A stretch of 64,000 bases of DNA from Hyphomicrobium sp. NDB2Meth4 (lineage in GTDB: Bacteria; Pseudomonadota; Alphaproteobacteria; Rhizobiales; Hyphomicrobiaceae). The notes below the pieces were generated by a model that saw only the letters and a list, made by a program, of their open reading frames with translations, did no database searches and was not told the DNA's origin. The stretch spans positions 901,270 to 965,269 of the forward strand of contig NZ_FPEJ01000013.1 in NCBI RefSeq assembly GCF_900117445.1, written 5' to 3'. Shown here piece by piece: positions 35,801-44,559 of this stretch. Position 1 is the first letter of the stretch; each line of letters begins with the position of its first letter. The translations under genes and the position numbers were made by a program.

Positions 35801-36561
35801 CGCGCGGCGCTCTTGCCCTGCTCGAGGACTGGAACGACGTGCACTTCGGTGAAACCCACTGCAGATGCGAACAGACGCGCCGTCGCGCCTTCCACAAACT
35901 GATATTCGATTTTGATGAGGATCGATCCCACGAGACCGGCGAGCGTCGTGTACATCGCCACCGCCATGCCAGCGCTCATCATTGCCATGGATGACTTTAT
36001 CGCCGCCTGATCCTCACCATTGAGCCCGGCAATCGGCGCCAGCATCATGATGAAGCCGACAATAGTGCCGAACAGCCCGAGCTTCATCGCCAGATCGCTA
36101 GCGAAGGCGCCGAACGGCGTCGACCCGTTGATGCGCTGCGCGAGCACGCGCAGCATCAACGACTGATCGAGTTTCTGGCCGCCGCCGAGCACCTTCGACT
36201 TCGTAATGAGGTCCCGCACATGGTCTGCGACAAAGCCGTCTCCATGTCCGAGCGGGGCTCCATCGGTCACCGTCGCCGCAAGCCTTGTCTCAGCGTCACT
36301 CTCACGTGAAACCGCCACGCACCGCCAAAGGCAGTGCAGCGACGTGGCAACGTAGATGAGGACGATGAGCAACGTGATGTGCGTCGGGTCGGCGTCCAGC
36401 GCCCGTTGGATGAGCCCGTAGAACCACAGTAGGAGGAACACCAGCACATTGAGGCCGGCGAAGATGAGCCACTGAAGCACCGGATCGCCCGCCTCCAAGC
36501 GCCGCCTCTCCCTGACAGCGGCCGAATAGCGGTTAAAGCTTGTGTACACTGCATCCAGCAT
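35797..36561 (-). CDS. MotA/TolQ/ExbB-like proton channel protein
   Basis: A 254-residue membrane protein. Hydrophobic segments lie near residues 30-55 and 65-85, followed by the conserved pair of late helices with GLFGTIVGFIMMLAPIAGL and MSAGMAVAMYTTLAGLVGSILIKIEY. These are the hallmarks of MotA/TolQ/ExbB channels that couple proton flow to movement of an outer structure. The ATG at 36561 is used because longer frames run into the divergent kinase leader. Three genes are coupled by ATGA overlaps in this operon, yet no ExbD, TolR or TonB homologue is present. It sits between two paralogous two-component systems. Confidence 0.78.
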   Translation of the reverse strand: MLDAVYTSFNRYSAAVRERRRLEAGDPVLQWLIFAGLNVLVFLLLWFYGLIQRALDADPTHITLLIVLIYVATSLHCLWRCVAVSRESDAETRLAATVTDGAPLGHGDGFVADHVRDLITKSKVLGGGQKLDQSLMLRVLAQRINGSTPFGAFASDLAMKLGLFGTIVGFIMMLAPIAGLNGEDQAAIKSSMAMMSAGMAVAMYTTLAGLVGSILIKIEYQFVEGATARLFASAVGFTEVHVVPVLEQGKSAAR

Positions 36562-36741
36562 GCGTAGGTCTCGCCCTCCAATGGCTTGTCTTCGCCCTGG
36601 GGCAGGTTGTGCCGGGGATACGTTGGTCGGGAAGGGCACGGTGACTGTCCCTTCCAGGCTTTTTGCCTGATTGCTGGCCTGAAGCCTTGCTTTTCGCCAC
36701 GACCAGCGTCCAAGTTGGACGGCAAAAAGGGGGAGCAGCCG

Positions 36742-38121
36742 ATGCACCTATTGATGCGTCTCATTTTCCGGCTTTGCGGCGTCGTCGCCCTTTGTCTCGC
36801 CGCGGCCATCGCCTGGATCGCAGTGGATACCCACCGCTCGATCGATGTTTCGGTGACGGCTACGGCGGCCCGGGTCGGCCAGCATCTGGAGGCGCTGTTC
36901 TGGCAGCGGCTCGTCTGGCGTGGCGGCATGATGAAGAATACCATCCTGCCGATGCCCGTCTGGCAGTCGCTCGCGACCCAGTCGATCATCTCGCCGGGGA
37001 TATGCGTGAAACTCACGCCGGTGCAGCAGGAGAGCGGCACGTTATGCAGCCAGGTCGAGGCGGTCGGTGAAGCGCCTCCAGCCTGGTTCGTCGCTGCATA
37101 TACCGGCATCCTCGGCGCGCATAAGCCGGCAGAGCGCCCGTTGACTCTGCGCGATCGATCCGCGGGCGTCATCACGGTATCGGTGCAGCCAGAGGCGGCG
37201 CTGCGCCTTGCCTGGCAGCGGCTCTCCGCCTTGCTCGGCATCGCACTCGCGATGGCCGGCGGCATCGCGTTCCTCGCGGCGCTGATGATCGGCTACGCGC
37301 TTATGCCCGCACGCGCAATCATCGACGGCCTGCGCCAGCTCCAGCACGGCAACCTCGCCTGGCGGCTGCCGCACTTTCGCACCGGTGAGTTCAATCATAT
37401 TGCCGAGGCCGTGAACCAGCTTGCCGACAACCTCGCAACAACTCGCGCCACGCGCCAGGCTTTGATGACGCGCCTCTTCCAGGTGCAGGAGGACGAGCGT
37501 CGCACCATTGCACGCGACCTTCACGACGAGTTCGGCCAGTGCCTCACTGCGACCGCAGCGCTTGCCGCCATCATCGAGCGGCGCACGCGCGAGGATTTTC
37601 CGGAAGTGGCATCGGACGCCGCGCGGATCGCGCAGGTCCAGAAGCGCATGATGCTGTCGCTGCGTAGTACACTGAAGCGGCTGCGCTCGCAGAACATCGA
37701 GGAGATCGGCCTCGAAGCCAGCCTGCGCCAGCTCATCACGGACCACACCGACCAAGGCCGTCTCGGCACCGTATTCCGCGTGGAGTTTTCTGGACACATC
37801 GCCGACCTGCCGACGCACGTCGCCACCGACGTCTATCGCATCGCGCAGGAGTGCATCACGAACGCCGTCAAGCACGGTAAGCCGTCCGAGGTGCACCTGC
37901 GGCTGGAGCGGTCGCAGAAGCACGAGGATGTCATCGCGCTGACGGTTGAGGACGACGGCGCCGGAGACGCGGACGGTCCCGACCGCCACACGGGATACGG
38001 CATTCTCGGCATCAAGGAACGCCTCGAGCCATATGGCGGATCACTCACCCTACGCCCGAGCGCCAGAGGAATGCACGTCGCCGCGGTCATTCCGCTCGAT
38101 GCCGCGATGCTTCCCGCATGA
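36742..38121 (+). CDS. NarX/UhpB-type membrane sensor histidine kinase (copy 2)
   Basis: A 459-residue kinase with two membrane segments (about residues 8-28 and 155-185), a periplasmic sensor loop, a HAMP-like linker and a HisKA_3 core with the phosphoacceptor in IARDLHDEFGQCLTA. The ATPase domain contains RIAQECITNAVKHGKPS and GYGILGIKERLEPYGG. GGGAG lies six bases before the ATG. It overlaps its response regulator gene by ATGA. It is divergent from the TolQ-like operon and is the second member of a duplicated two-component system in this region. The signal is unknown. Confidence 0.87.
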   Translation: MHLLMRLIFRLCGVVALCLAAAIAWIAVDTHRSIDVSVTATAARVGQHLEALFWQRLVWRGGMMKNTILPMPVWQSLATQSIISPGICVKLTPVQQESGTLCSQVEAVGEAPPAWFVAAYTGILGAHKPAERPLTLRDRSAGVITVSVQPEAALRLAWQRLSALLGIALAMAGGIAFLAALMIGYALMPARAIIDGLRQLQHGNLAWRLPHFRTGEFNHIAEAVNQLADNLATTRATRQALMTRLFQVQEDERRTIARDLHDEFGQCLTATAALAAIIERRTREDFPEVASDAARIAQVQKRMMLSLRSTLKRLRSQNIEEIGLEASLRQLITDHTDQGRLGTVFRVEFSGHIADLPTHVATDVYRIAQECITNAVKHGKPSEVHLRLERSQKHEDVIALTVEDDGAGDADGPDRHTGYGILGIKERLEPYGGSLTLRPSARGMHVAAVIPLDAAMLPA

Positions 38122-38777
38122 GCATCTCAATCCTGCTCGTCGACGATCACCCCGTTGTTCGCGAAGGCTACCGCCGCCTCCTCGAGTTGCATGACGAATT
38201 CCGCGTCTGCGCCGAGACCGACAACGCCAACGACGCCTACGTGCTCTACAAGAAGCATCGCCCGTCCATCGTCGTGATGGACCTGGGCCTCCCCGGCGTC
38301 GGCGGCATCGAGGCAGTGCGCCGCATCCGCGAATGGGACAAGGACGCGCGCCTTCTCATCTTTTCGATGCACGAGGGTGCCGCGTTCGCGTTGAAGGCCT
38401 TCGAGGCCGGCGCCGCGGGCTACGTGACCAAAAGCAGCGATCCCGAGCAGCTGACCCGCGCCGTTGCCGCGATAGTGCGCGGCGGCACATTTCTGAGCGA
38501 GGACGTCGCCCAGGCGCTCGCGGCCGATCGGCTGACAGGCGGCAAGCATCTGACCGAAAGCCTCACGCCGCGCGAGACCGAGATCCTTCGCCTCCTGGCC
38601 ACCGGCCTGACGAGCGACGACATCGCGCCGCTTCTGAACCTCAGCCAGAAGACGGTCCGCAACCACCACTACACGATCAAAGCCAAGATCGGCGCCCGCA
38701 GCGATGCGCACCTCGTCTGGCTCGCGCATGCCGCCGGGCTGGTTCAGCTGGGCCCGCACCACGAGCAGGTCCCTTAG
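38118..38777 (+). CDS. NarL/FixJ-type response regulator (copy 2)
   Basis: A 219-residue regulator with receiver Asp55 in VVMDLGLPG and a LuxR helix-turn-helix near the C-terminus (LTPRETEILRLLATGLTSDDIAPLLNLSQKTVRNHHYTIKAKI). Starts inside the kinase stop codon. Its similarity to the regulator at 33766 extends through both domains. After this gene the sequence becomes non-coding and contains an integrase remnant, so it marks the end of an intact block. Confidence 0.87.
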   Translation: MSISILLVDDHPVVREGYRRLLELHDEFRVCAETDNANDAYVLYKKHRPSIVVMDLGLPGVGGIEAVRRIREWDKDARLLIFSMHEGAAFALKAFEAGAAGYVTKSSDPEQLTRAVAAIVRGGTFLSEDVAQALAADRLTGGKHLTESLTPRETEILRLLATGLTSDDIAPLLNLSQKTVRNHHYTIKAKIGARSDAHLVWLAHAAGLVQLGPHHEQVP

Positions 38778-39129
38778 TAGCGCGCCAGTAGCTCTGCTGC
38801 TGGCGTCGCGACGGCCAGTGTCACAAACGCTGTCGCCGACGTCCGCAACAACAACCCCTACGACTTCGGTACCGTCCGTCGGAAACGAAAGTGGGCGCTG
38901 ACATTCCGCCAGCATGGCGATCGTCAGTTAACGGTCGTCGTATCGGCAGGTAACCATGCGGTTGCAGAAACGCGCATAAACCTACAACTGGTTCTCGGAC
39001 ACTCGAAGATCGAGAGCACCGTCGGCTGCGTTGCTGAGGGAACAGTTCGTGAAGTTGTTTCGTTCCGCTTCATTACGGCGGTCGGCCGGCGAGACGTGAA
39101 GGACCCGCTGATACCGAAAGGCGGGCTCT
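38778..39129. other. Non-coding stretch with integrase remnant
   Basis: About 350 bases with no intact gene. The only recognisable content is the tail of a tyrosine recombinase (38940-39038). The rest looks like degraded sequence between the two-component system and the AI-2E gene. Confidence 0.5.
38940..39038 (+). pseudogene. C-terminal fragment of a tyrosine recombinase (integrase)
   Basis: The plus frame reads TRINLQLVLGHSKIESTVGCV, which matches the box II region of island and phage integrases (N-L-x-x-x-Q-x-L-L-G-H-x-x-I-x-S-T-V-R-Y). The following catalytic Tyr position is Cys, and no upstream catalytic domain survives. This is a dead remnant and evidence of past integration here. Confidence 0.55.
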
Positions 39130-40161
39130 GTGGACGATCAGGCAATCAAGCATCTACGAGCCATTGACCGCACGTTGCGCGCTTGCGCAATCGGCGCCGT
39201 GCTGTTGCTCGCGGTATGGGTGTTGCGGGACATCCTGTTGTTAGGCTTCGCCGCGGTGCTGCTTGCCTGCATCCTCCGGGGAGCCGGCGAGATCGTTCGG
39301 GGCAATTCCCGACTGAGTTCGGGAGCGTCGTTGGCCGTCGTCGTCACGACAGCCCTGGCCGTGATCGGGCTGTTGCTCTGGTGGCGAGGGGCCGTCATTG
39401 CCGATTATACCGTGCAGCTCACCACCGAACTCTCAGATCAAGTGCAGCAGTTGTGGGAGACGCTGAATGCCAGCGAATGGGGATCCTTCCTGGCGAAGCA
39501 GGTCCGTAGCGGAGCCGAATCCCTAAGGTCGGGTCTTAGTGGCTATTTTCCCGGCGTTGCCATGTCGGTTCTCGGCATTGGCGGAACCACCATCGTCGTC
39601 ATAGCAACCGCGGCATTCCTCGCAACGTCCCCTCAGATGTATCTGACCGGAGCGCTGAGATTGCTGCCCGTCGACTGGAGGCCGCGCGGAAGGGAAGTTG
39701 CGCAGAAGATCGCGCATACGCTGCAGCTCTGGTTCGTCGGCCAGCTCATAGACATGGTTATCGTCGGAGTCCTCATCGGTATCGGCCTCTGGCTGCTTGG
39801 AGTGCCACTGGCTCTGACGCTGGCACTGTTCGCGGGGTTACTAAACTTCGTGCCGTATGTCGGCGCCCTCGCCGGTGCCGTGCCGGCCATCTTGGTAGCC
39901 TTGTCGCAATCTCCCAGCATGGCACTTTGGGTGGCGCTCCTTTTTGTCGGCGTGCAGATGCTGGAAGGAAACGTGGTCGCCCCGCTCATTCAGAAGCGCA
40001 CCATCGCGCTGCCTCCTGCGCTCACGATCTTATGTCAGACGGTTTTAGGAACGCTGTTTGGCGTGTTCGGACTGGTAATCGCCACGCCCTTGATCGCCGC
40101 GATGCTTACCGCGGTGCGCCTGATTTATATCGAAGACGTGCTTGAGCGTGACGAACCATGA
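39130..40161 (+). CDS. AI-2E family transporter
   Basis: A 343-residue inner-membrane protein of the AI-2E/PerM/TqsA family with about seven to eight membrane segments. The long central soluble loop (about residues 80-145) and the conserved ending GLLNFVPYVGALAGAVPAILVAL ... EGNVVAPLIQKRTIALPPALTI ... GVFGLVIATPLIAA are diagnostic. Family members export signals or drive sodium/proton exchange, and substrate cannot be read from sequence. A GTG start with AGGCGGG upstream is used. It overlaps the YihY-like gene that follows. Confidence 0.87.
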   Translation: MDDQAIKHLRAIDRTLRACAIGAVLLLAVWVLRDILLLGFAAVLLACILRGAGEIVRGNSRLSSGASLAVVVTTALAVIGLLLWWRGAVIADYTVQLTTELSDQVQQLWETLNASEWGSFLAKQVRSGAESLRSGLSGYFPGVAMSVLGIGGTTIVVIATAAFLATSPQMYLTGALRLLPVDWRPRGREVAQKIAHTLQLWFVGQLIDMVIVGVLIGIGLWLLGVPLALTLALFAGLLNFVPYVGALAGAVPAILVALSQSPSMALWVALLFVGVQMLEGNVVAPLIQKRTIALPPALTILCQTVLGTLFGVFGLVIATPLIAAMLTAVRLIYIEDVLERDEP

Positions 40162-41113
40162 TCCGAGGAACGTGCAAGCTGGGTTAGCGTTTCCATTCAT
40201 GGATCACACCGCGCAGACAGGAGAAGTAGATTCAAGCAATGGCAGCGTAATCAGCGCGCTTCAACTACCGGCCTCGCGCTGGTGGGCCATCCTCAAGCGC
40301 GTCTACCACCAGTTCAACGAAGATCGAGTTCTAGCGATTGCCGCAGGCGTTGTCTTCTACGCGTTACTTGCGGTGTTTCCCGCCATCACTGCGTTCGTCT
40401 CGCTGTTTGGGCTGTTTGCCGATCCTAGCACTGTCATGAACCAAGTCAGCGATCTCAAAGGTCTAATTCCCGCCGGGGCCTTCAGCATACTCCAGGACCA
40501 GATAAGTCGCGCCGGCAGCGGCGGAACGGCGTCGTTGAGTTTGACCTCGATCTTCGCTCTGCTGTTCGCCATTTGGAGCGCCAACAGCGGCACGAAGGCC
40601 ATCATGGATGCTTCGAACGTAGTCTACGGCGAGAAGGAAGAACGCAGCTTCTTCAGACTAAACCTCGTCTCTCTGCTGCTCACAGTCGGCGCGATGGCAA
40701 CGCTACTCGTAGCCATCGGCGCAGTCGTGGTGCTGCCGCTAGTGCTATCCGCATTCGGCGTGGAGTCAGCCGGCTATATCGGCCTGCTGCGTTGGCCGAT
40801 CCTGCTCGTGCTTATCCTGGCTGGGCTAGCCGCCCTCTACCGTTTCGGGCCGAGCCGGCGGCAACCCTACTGGTCGCTACTCAGCATCGGAGCGTGTGCA
40901 GCGGCGGCGGTCTGGATCGCAAGCTCTGCGCTGTTGTCGTGGTACCTGACGAACTTCGCCAACTACAGCGCGGTCTACGGCTCTCTTGGCGCCATGATTG
41001 GCCTCATGATCTGGATGTGGGTTTCCGCCATCGTCATCTTGCTAGGCGCAGAACTCGACGCGGAAATCGCGCGCGAGATTCACGGTGACGACGGGGCTTC
41101 TCGCGAGGGATGA
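40142..41113 (+). CDS. YihY/BrkB family inner-membrane protein
   Basis: A 323-residue protein with six membrane segments and the family pattern FNEDRVLAIAAGVVFYALLAVFPAITAFVSLFGLF, SANSGTKAIMDASNVVYGEKEERSFFRLN and the C-terminal GSLGAMIGLMIWMWVSAIVILLGAELDAEIARE. The function of YihY proteins is unsettled. The frame can start at a TTG at 40142 overlapping the AI-2E gene, or at ATG 40199 (residue 20). Both lack a strong ribosome site. It forms a pair with the AI-2E transporter gene, a combination often seen in stress-related accessory regions. Confidence 0.87.
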   Translation: MSVTNHDPRNVQAGLAFPFMDHTAQTGEVDSSNGSVISALQLPASRWWAILKRVYHQFNEDRVLAIAAGVVFYALLAVFPAITAFVSLFGLFADPSTVMNQVSDLKGLIPAGAFSILQDQISRAGSGGTASLSLTSIFALLFAIWSANSGTKAIMDASNVVYGEKEERSFFRLNLVSLLLTVGAMATLLVAIGAVVVLPLVLSAFGVESAGYIGLLRWPILLVLILAGLAALYRFGPSRRQPYWSLLSIGACAAAAVWIASSALLSWYLTNFANYSAVYGSLGAMIGLMIWMWVSAIVILLGAELDAEIAREIHGDDGASREG

Positions 41114-41309
41114 TGCCGGTTGCACATCCGGCGCATACATTTTTGGGTGGACCGGTACTAATGCGGCCAACTTTGTGGTGGCGTCCTGATCTAACGCAGC
41201 ACATGTGACTGCCGCCGCGCAATCGACACGACCCCGCGCAAGCTGACGTCGAGATCTGGCGGCCAGCTCGGATGCACGGGCTTTCCATCGAGAGCTGGAT
41301 TAGGGAACC

Positions 41310-42221
41310 ATGATCGATACCTATGACGCATTGATCGTTGGAGCTGGGCCCGCCGGCCTGAGCGCCGCCCTGATCCTCGGGCGCTGCCGGCGCCGCGTCT
41401 TGCTCTGCGACAGCGGTTCACATCGCAATTCAACTTCCCGCGCAATCCACGGTCTGCTTGGGCACGAAGGCTGCTCCCCTAGCGAGCTGCTCGCAATCGG
41501 TGCCAAAGAGTTGGAAAAATACGCCACCGTGGCGCATACCCACGCAGAGGTCTCAACGATAATGCCTTCGAATGGAGGATTTCGATTCACCTGCACCGGC
41601 AACGCCTCTGGATCTGCGCGCAAGGTCTTGTTGGCGACGGGCCTGGTCGACGAGGTTCCAAACCTTGCCGGGATCGGAGCGCTTTACGGGCGCTCAGTGC
41701 ACCACTGTCCCTATTGCGACGGCTTCGAACACAGCGACCAACTGATAGCGGTCTACGGCGCAGGAGATAAAGGCGCCGGACTGGCCCTGATGATGACTCA
41801 GTGGTCGTCGGAGGTGATCCTTTGTACCGGTGGAGAGGGCACGGTAACAAAGGCAATGACGCAGCGACTATCTGAACGCGGCATCAAGCTATTCCCGGAT
41901 CCGATTGCTGAGCTTGAAGGAGACGGCGGCCGGTTGAAACGGATTCGCTTTCAGAATGGCGAAGCCGTCGAGCGGACTGCGATGTTCTTCACGACGGGCT
42001 GCCACCAGAAATCAAATCTATCGAAGCTGCTCGGCTGTACTCGTGATGAAAAGGGCGGTGTCGTCACTGATCCGGTTACTGAGGAGACCAGCGTGCCAGG
42101 CGTATACGTCGCGGGCGATGTATCGCGGGACGTGCTGCTCGTGGCTGTGGCCGCCGCAGAAGGTGCAAAAGCAGGCGTCGCCATCAACCATGCGCTCCTT
42201 AAGGAAGATGGACTGTGTTAG
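41310..42221 (+). CDS. Thioredoxin reductase-like FAD/NAD(P) oxidoreductase
   Basis: A 303-residue flavoprotein of the thioredoxin reductase fold. The FAD site is LIVGAGPAGLSAALILGR, the redox pair is Cys133-Cys136 in HHCPYCDGFEH, and the second FAD contact is GVYVAGDVSRDVLLVAVAAAEG. Length and CxxC placement fit TrxB-like enzymes. The NAD(P) motif reads VYGAGDKGAGLAL, so it differs from the canonical GxGxxA. A small thioredoxin-like gene lies convergent downstream and could be its partner, but the pairing is only positional. Confidence 0.82.
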   Translation: MIDTYDALIVGAGPAGLSAALILGRCRRRVLLCDSGSHRNSTSRAIHGLLGHEGCSPSELLAIGAKELEKYATVAHTHAEVSTIMPSNGGFRFTCTGNASGSARKVLLATGLVDEVPNLAGIGALYGRSVHHCPYCDGFEHSDQLIAVYGAGDKGAGLALMMTQWSSEVILCTGGEGTVTKAMTQRLSERGIKLFPDPIAELEGDGGRLKRIRFQNGEAVERTAMFFTTGCHQKSNLSKLLGCTRDEKGGVVTDPVTEETSVPGVYVAGDVSRDVLLVAVAAAEGAKAGVAINHALLKEDGLC

Positions 42222-42494
42222 TAACGCTCTTAGATGTCCCAATTCACCTTGAACGGCGCGCACAAGTTCCGCTTTGGGTCATGAGCACGCGTCGAGCCAT
42301 CTGCACCTTCGACAGCTATTCCCCGTACAGCAGAAGCAAAAAGTCGATGGCGTTCGCCTCGCCAAGCTAAGTGCGGCGGAGTTCCGCCAGTGGGACGAAG
42401 CCCTCATCGTCATTGCCCTCGAGGGGTGCCCCTGCATACGGCGGCTAAGCCGACGATGGATCAAGCCGCTCGATTGCGAGGCGTGCCAGCGCCG

Positions 42495-42731
42495 TTATGC
42501 CTTCAGCCAGCCCGCAACAGCCTCCTGCTTCGGCAAGCCCCCTGCGTGCACTACCTTGCCATCGATGACGATGCCAGGCGTCGACGCGATGCCGTAATGC
42601 GCGATCGCCGCGTAGTCTGTGACTTTCGAGATCGCAACCTCAACACCGAGTTTCTCAGCCTCGGCCTTGACCATATCCGCTGTCGCCTGGCAGCGTTTGC
42701 AGCCGGGTCCCAGGATCTTGACGTCTTTCAT
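42495..42731 (-). CDS. Small thioredoxin-family protein with CxxC
   Basis: A 78-residue redox-active disulfide protein. It starts MKDVKILGPGCKRCQATADMVKAEAEKLG with the CKRC active site, and contains the cis-proline region STPGIVIDG. It is the last gene of an ArsR-permease-thioredoxin operon, 15 bp after the permease stop. The same three-gene set occurs widely with UPF0718/ArsP-type permeases, where this protein is thought to handle thiol-reactive metal or metalloid chemistry. Confidence 0.85.
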   Translation of the reverse strand: MKDVKILGPGCKRCQATADMVKAEAEKLGVEVAISKVTDYAAIAHYGIASTPGIVIDGKVVHAGGLPKQEAVAGWLKA

Positions 42732-42746
42732 GAGCGCCTACCTCGA

Positions 42747-43811
42747 TCAGTGAAACAAAGCGTTGAATATGTATCCGACAACGAGGATGCCTGTGCCGAC
42801 CACGCCGACGAACACGAGGATGAGCTTCATCGACAGCACCTTGCGCAGGATGATCATCTCGGGCAGTGACAGCGCGATCACGCTCATCATGAAGGCGAGC
42901 GTCGTACCGAGACCTGCGCCCTTCGCAATGAGCGCTTCAACGATCGGGATGATGCCTACGGCGTTGGTATACATCGGGATGCCTAGCAAAACCGCAGCAG
43001 GCACGGACCACCAGGTGTCCGCCCCCATGACGCGTGCCATCAGGTCGGCCGGAACGTAGCCGTGAATGAGCGCACCCGCTGCAATGCCGACGAGGATCCA
43101 GATCCACACCCGACCGACGATATCCTTGACGGCCTCGATACCCGCCTTGATGCGGTCCACGAGCGCCAAATTCTGATCGGGAAGCTCGGCGTAGCCGGCG
43201 CGAATGTCGCGCACCCATGGCTCAAGCCAGCTCTCCAGCTTCAGTCGGCCAATGACGTATCCGCCGAGGATTGCGACCGACAATCCCAATGCCAGATAGG
43301 TCACCGCCACCTTCCAGCCGACGAGCGCAAACAGCAGGCCAAGCGCCACCTCGTTGACCATGGGAGCGGCAATAAGGAAGGAGAACGTAATCCCAAGCGG
43401 AACGCCGGCGCTGACGAAGCCAATGAAGAGAGGTACGGCCGAGCACGAGCAGAACGGCGTCAATGTGCCAAGGCCCGCGGCTAAGACGTTTCCGATGCCC
43501 TCGACGCGCCCGGCAAGCAGGGCCCGCGTCTTCTCTGGCGAGAAGAAACTGCGAACGACGCCCATGGCAAACACCACCAGCGTCAGGAGAAGCAGGACCT
43601 TCGGTGTGTCGTAGACGAAGAATGCGATGGCATCGCCAAGATGGGTATTGCGCTCCATGGGTAGCAGCGACACGACCCACTGCGAGAAGGGGACGAGCTG
43701 ACGGTAAAGCACGAGCCAAAGGCCGAGCATGGCAAGCGTTCCGCCCAGCCACTTGAGCGCATCCAAATCGCGCCGGTGCAAAAGCCCTGCTTCGGTGGAT
43801 TTAGTCATCAT
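42747..43811 (-). CDS. UPF0718/ArsP-type permease
   Basis: A 354-residue membrane protein with eight or more hydrophobic segments in two halves. The signature LTPFCSCSAVPLFIGFVSAGVPLG in the first half, with its CSC cysteines, and the matching second-half TNAVGIIPIVEALIAKGAG are characteristic of the permease/ArsP group. ArsP members export trivalent organoarsenicals through that cysteine motif. The start overlaps the ArsR-type regulator stop (ATGA), so both are co-translated. Organoarsenical or another thiophilic toxicant is the likely substrate, inferred from family and operon. Confidence 0.82.
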   Translation of the reverse strand: MMTKSTEAGLLHRRDLDALKWLGGTLAMLGLWLVLYRQLVPFSQWVVSLLPMERNTHLGDAIAFFVYDTPKVLLLLTLVVFAMGVVRSFFSPEKTRALLAGRVEGIGNVLAAGLGTLTPFCSCSAVPLFIGFVSAGVPLGITFSFLIAAPMVNEVALGLLFALVGWKVAVTYLALGLSVAILGGYVIGRLKLESWLEPWVRDIRAGYAELPDQNLALVDRIKAGIEAVKDIVGRVWIWILVGIAAGALIHGYVPADLMARVMGADTWWSVPAAVLLGIPMYTNAVGIIPIVEALIAKGAGLGTTLAFMMSVIALSLPEMIILRKVLSMKLILVFVGVVGTGILVVGYIFNALFH

Positions 43812-44152
43812 GACAGACCTAGCCGTGGCATAGACAGCGATGCTTTGCGGGGCCTAGCCTTACCAAGCGTGACTTTGGTGGCAGCCAGTACAGCCTCGAC
43901 AATTCGTTCGGCTTCCTTCGTCAACTTCGGCGTCCTGCGATAGCGGACCCATTGTGCATCCCGGCGGTCTACGACGAGACCGCAGGATTTAAGCGCCGCC
44001 ATGTGGCGAGACATTCTCGACTGCGTCGCGTCCAGCATGGCCATCAGCTCGCAGACGCAAAGCTCACCCCTCTCGTCGAGGAGAGCCAGCGCCTTCCGAC
44101 GTGTCGGATCGGATAGAGCCGCCAATGCTGAGCTGAGGTCGGGTTCGGTCAT
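43808..44152 (-). CDS. arsR: ArsR/SmtB-family metalloregulator
   Basis: A 114-residue winged helix repressor. DPTRRKALALLDE precedes ELCVCELMAMLDATQSRMSRHMAALKSCGLV, where the CVC pair at the start of the recognition region matches the metalloid-binding cysteines of ArsR proteins. ATG at 44152 is chosen; an upstream in-frame start would add a cysteine-containing 22-residue tail across the operator. It heads the permease-thioredoxin operon and an inverted repeat lies 26 bases before its start codon, so autorepression released by metalloid is expected. Confidence 0.86.
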   Translation of the reverse strand: MTEPDLSSALAALSDPTRRKALALLDERGELCVCELMAMLDATQSRMSRHMAALKSCGLVVDRRDAQWVRYRRTPKLTKEAERIVEAVLAATKVTLGKARPRKASLSMPRLGLS

Positions 44153-44177
44153 GTGCGCACCTTGTTCAGACCTCAAG

Positions 44178-44197
44178 ATATGCGCATGGACGCATAT
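44178..44197. promoter_or_regulatory. Inverted repeat, probable ArsR operator
   Basis: ATATGCG, a 6-base spacer and CGCATAT form a perfect 7-bp inverted repeat just upstream of arsR, where an ArsR/SmtB-type dimer would bind. AT-GCG-type arms are common for this family. Confidence 0.6.
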
Positions 44198-44559
44198 GCG
44201 CGCATTGACATGAATCAATTGGCCATATCGTGGAGGCGACGCCTCTACTCGAACGCAGCGTAGCCGAGATAGCGCTCATCGCGGCGACGTAGCGCGTCAC
44301 GCTATCGTACTGAGTCGTCAAAGCCGCATGACCTCACACAGCGGACGTCTGCGTCCCGATGAAAGGGGCAGACTGCCGGGCACGTTGGCATTCTGCCATT
44401 CGAGCGGCGCTGTCCGAACTTATACACTCATGGATCATGCCGATCGGGTGGCGCCCGTTGCCCGCGGACGTTCGACTTTTGGGCCGCGACGGTCACTGGG
44501 TCGGACAGCATGGCGGAACGAAAGTGGCGATCAAAGTGCGTTGCCCCTTCGAGAGCGCC
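44198..44559. other. Gap between arsR and the APC permease gene
   Basis: About 360 bases. Apart from the arsR promoter area at the left end I see no gene, repeat or terminator in it. Confidence 0.4.

Noticed and set aside
41112..41150. A terminator-like hairpin after the YihY gene
   Set aside because: Only a 5-bp GCCGG/CCGGC stem could be drawn, with several bases before the short T-run, so it is too weak to list.
42274..42494. A possible small plus-strand gene after the thioredoxin reductase
   Set aside because: The frame runs on into the antisense of the thioredoxin-like gene and shows no recognisable domain or ribosome site.
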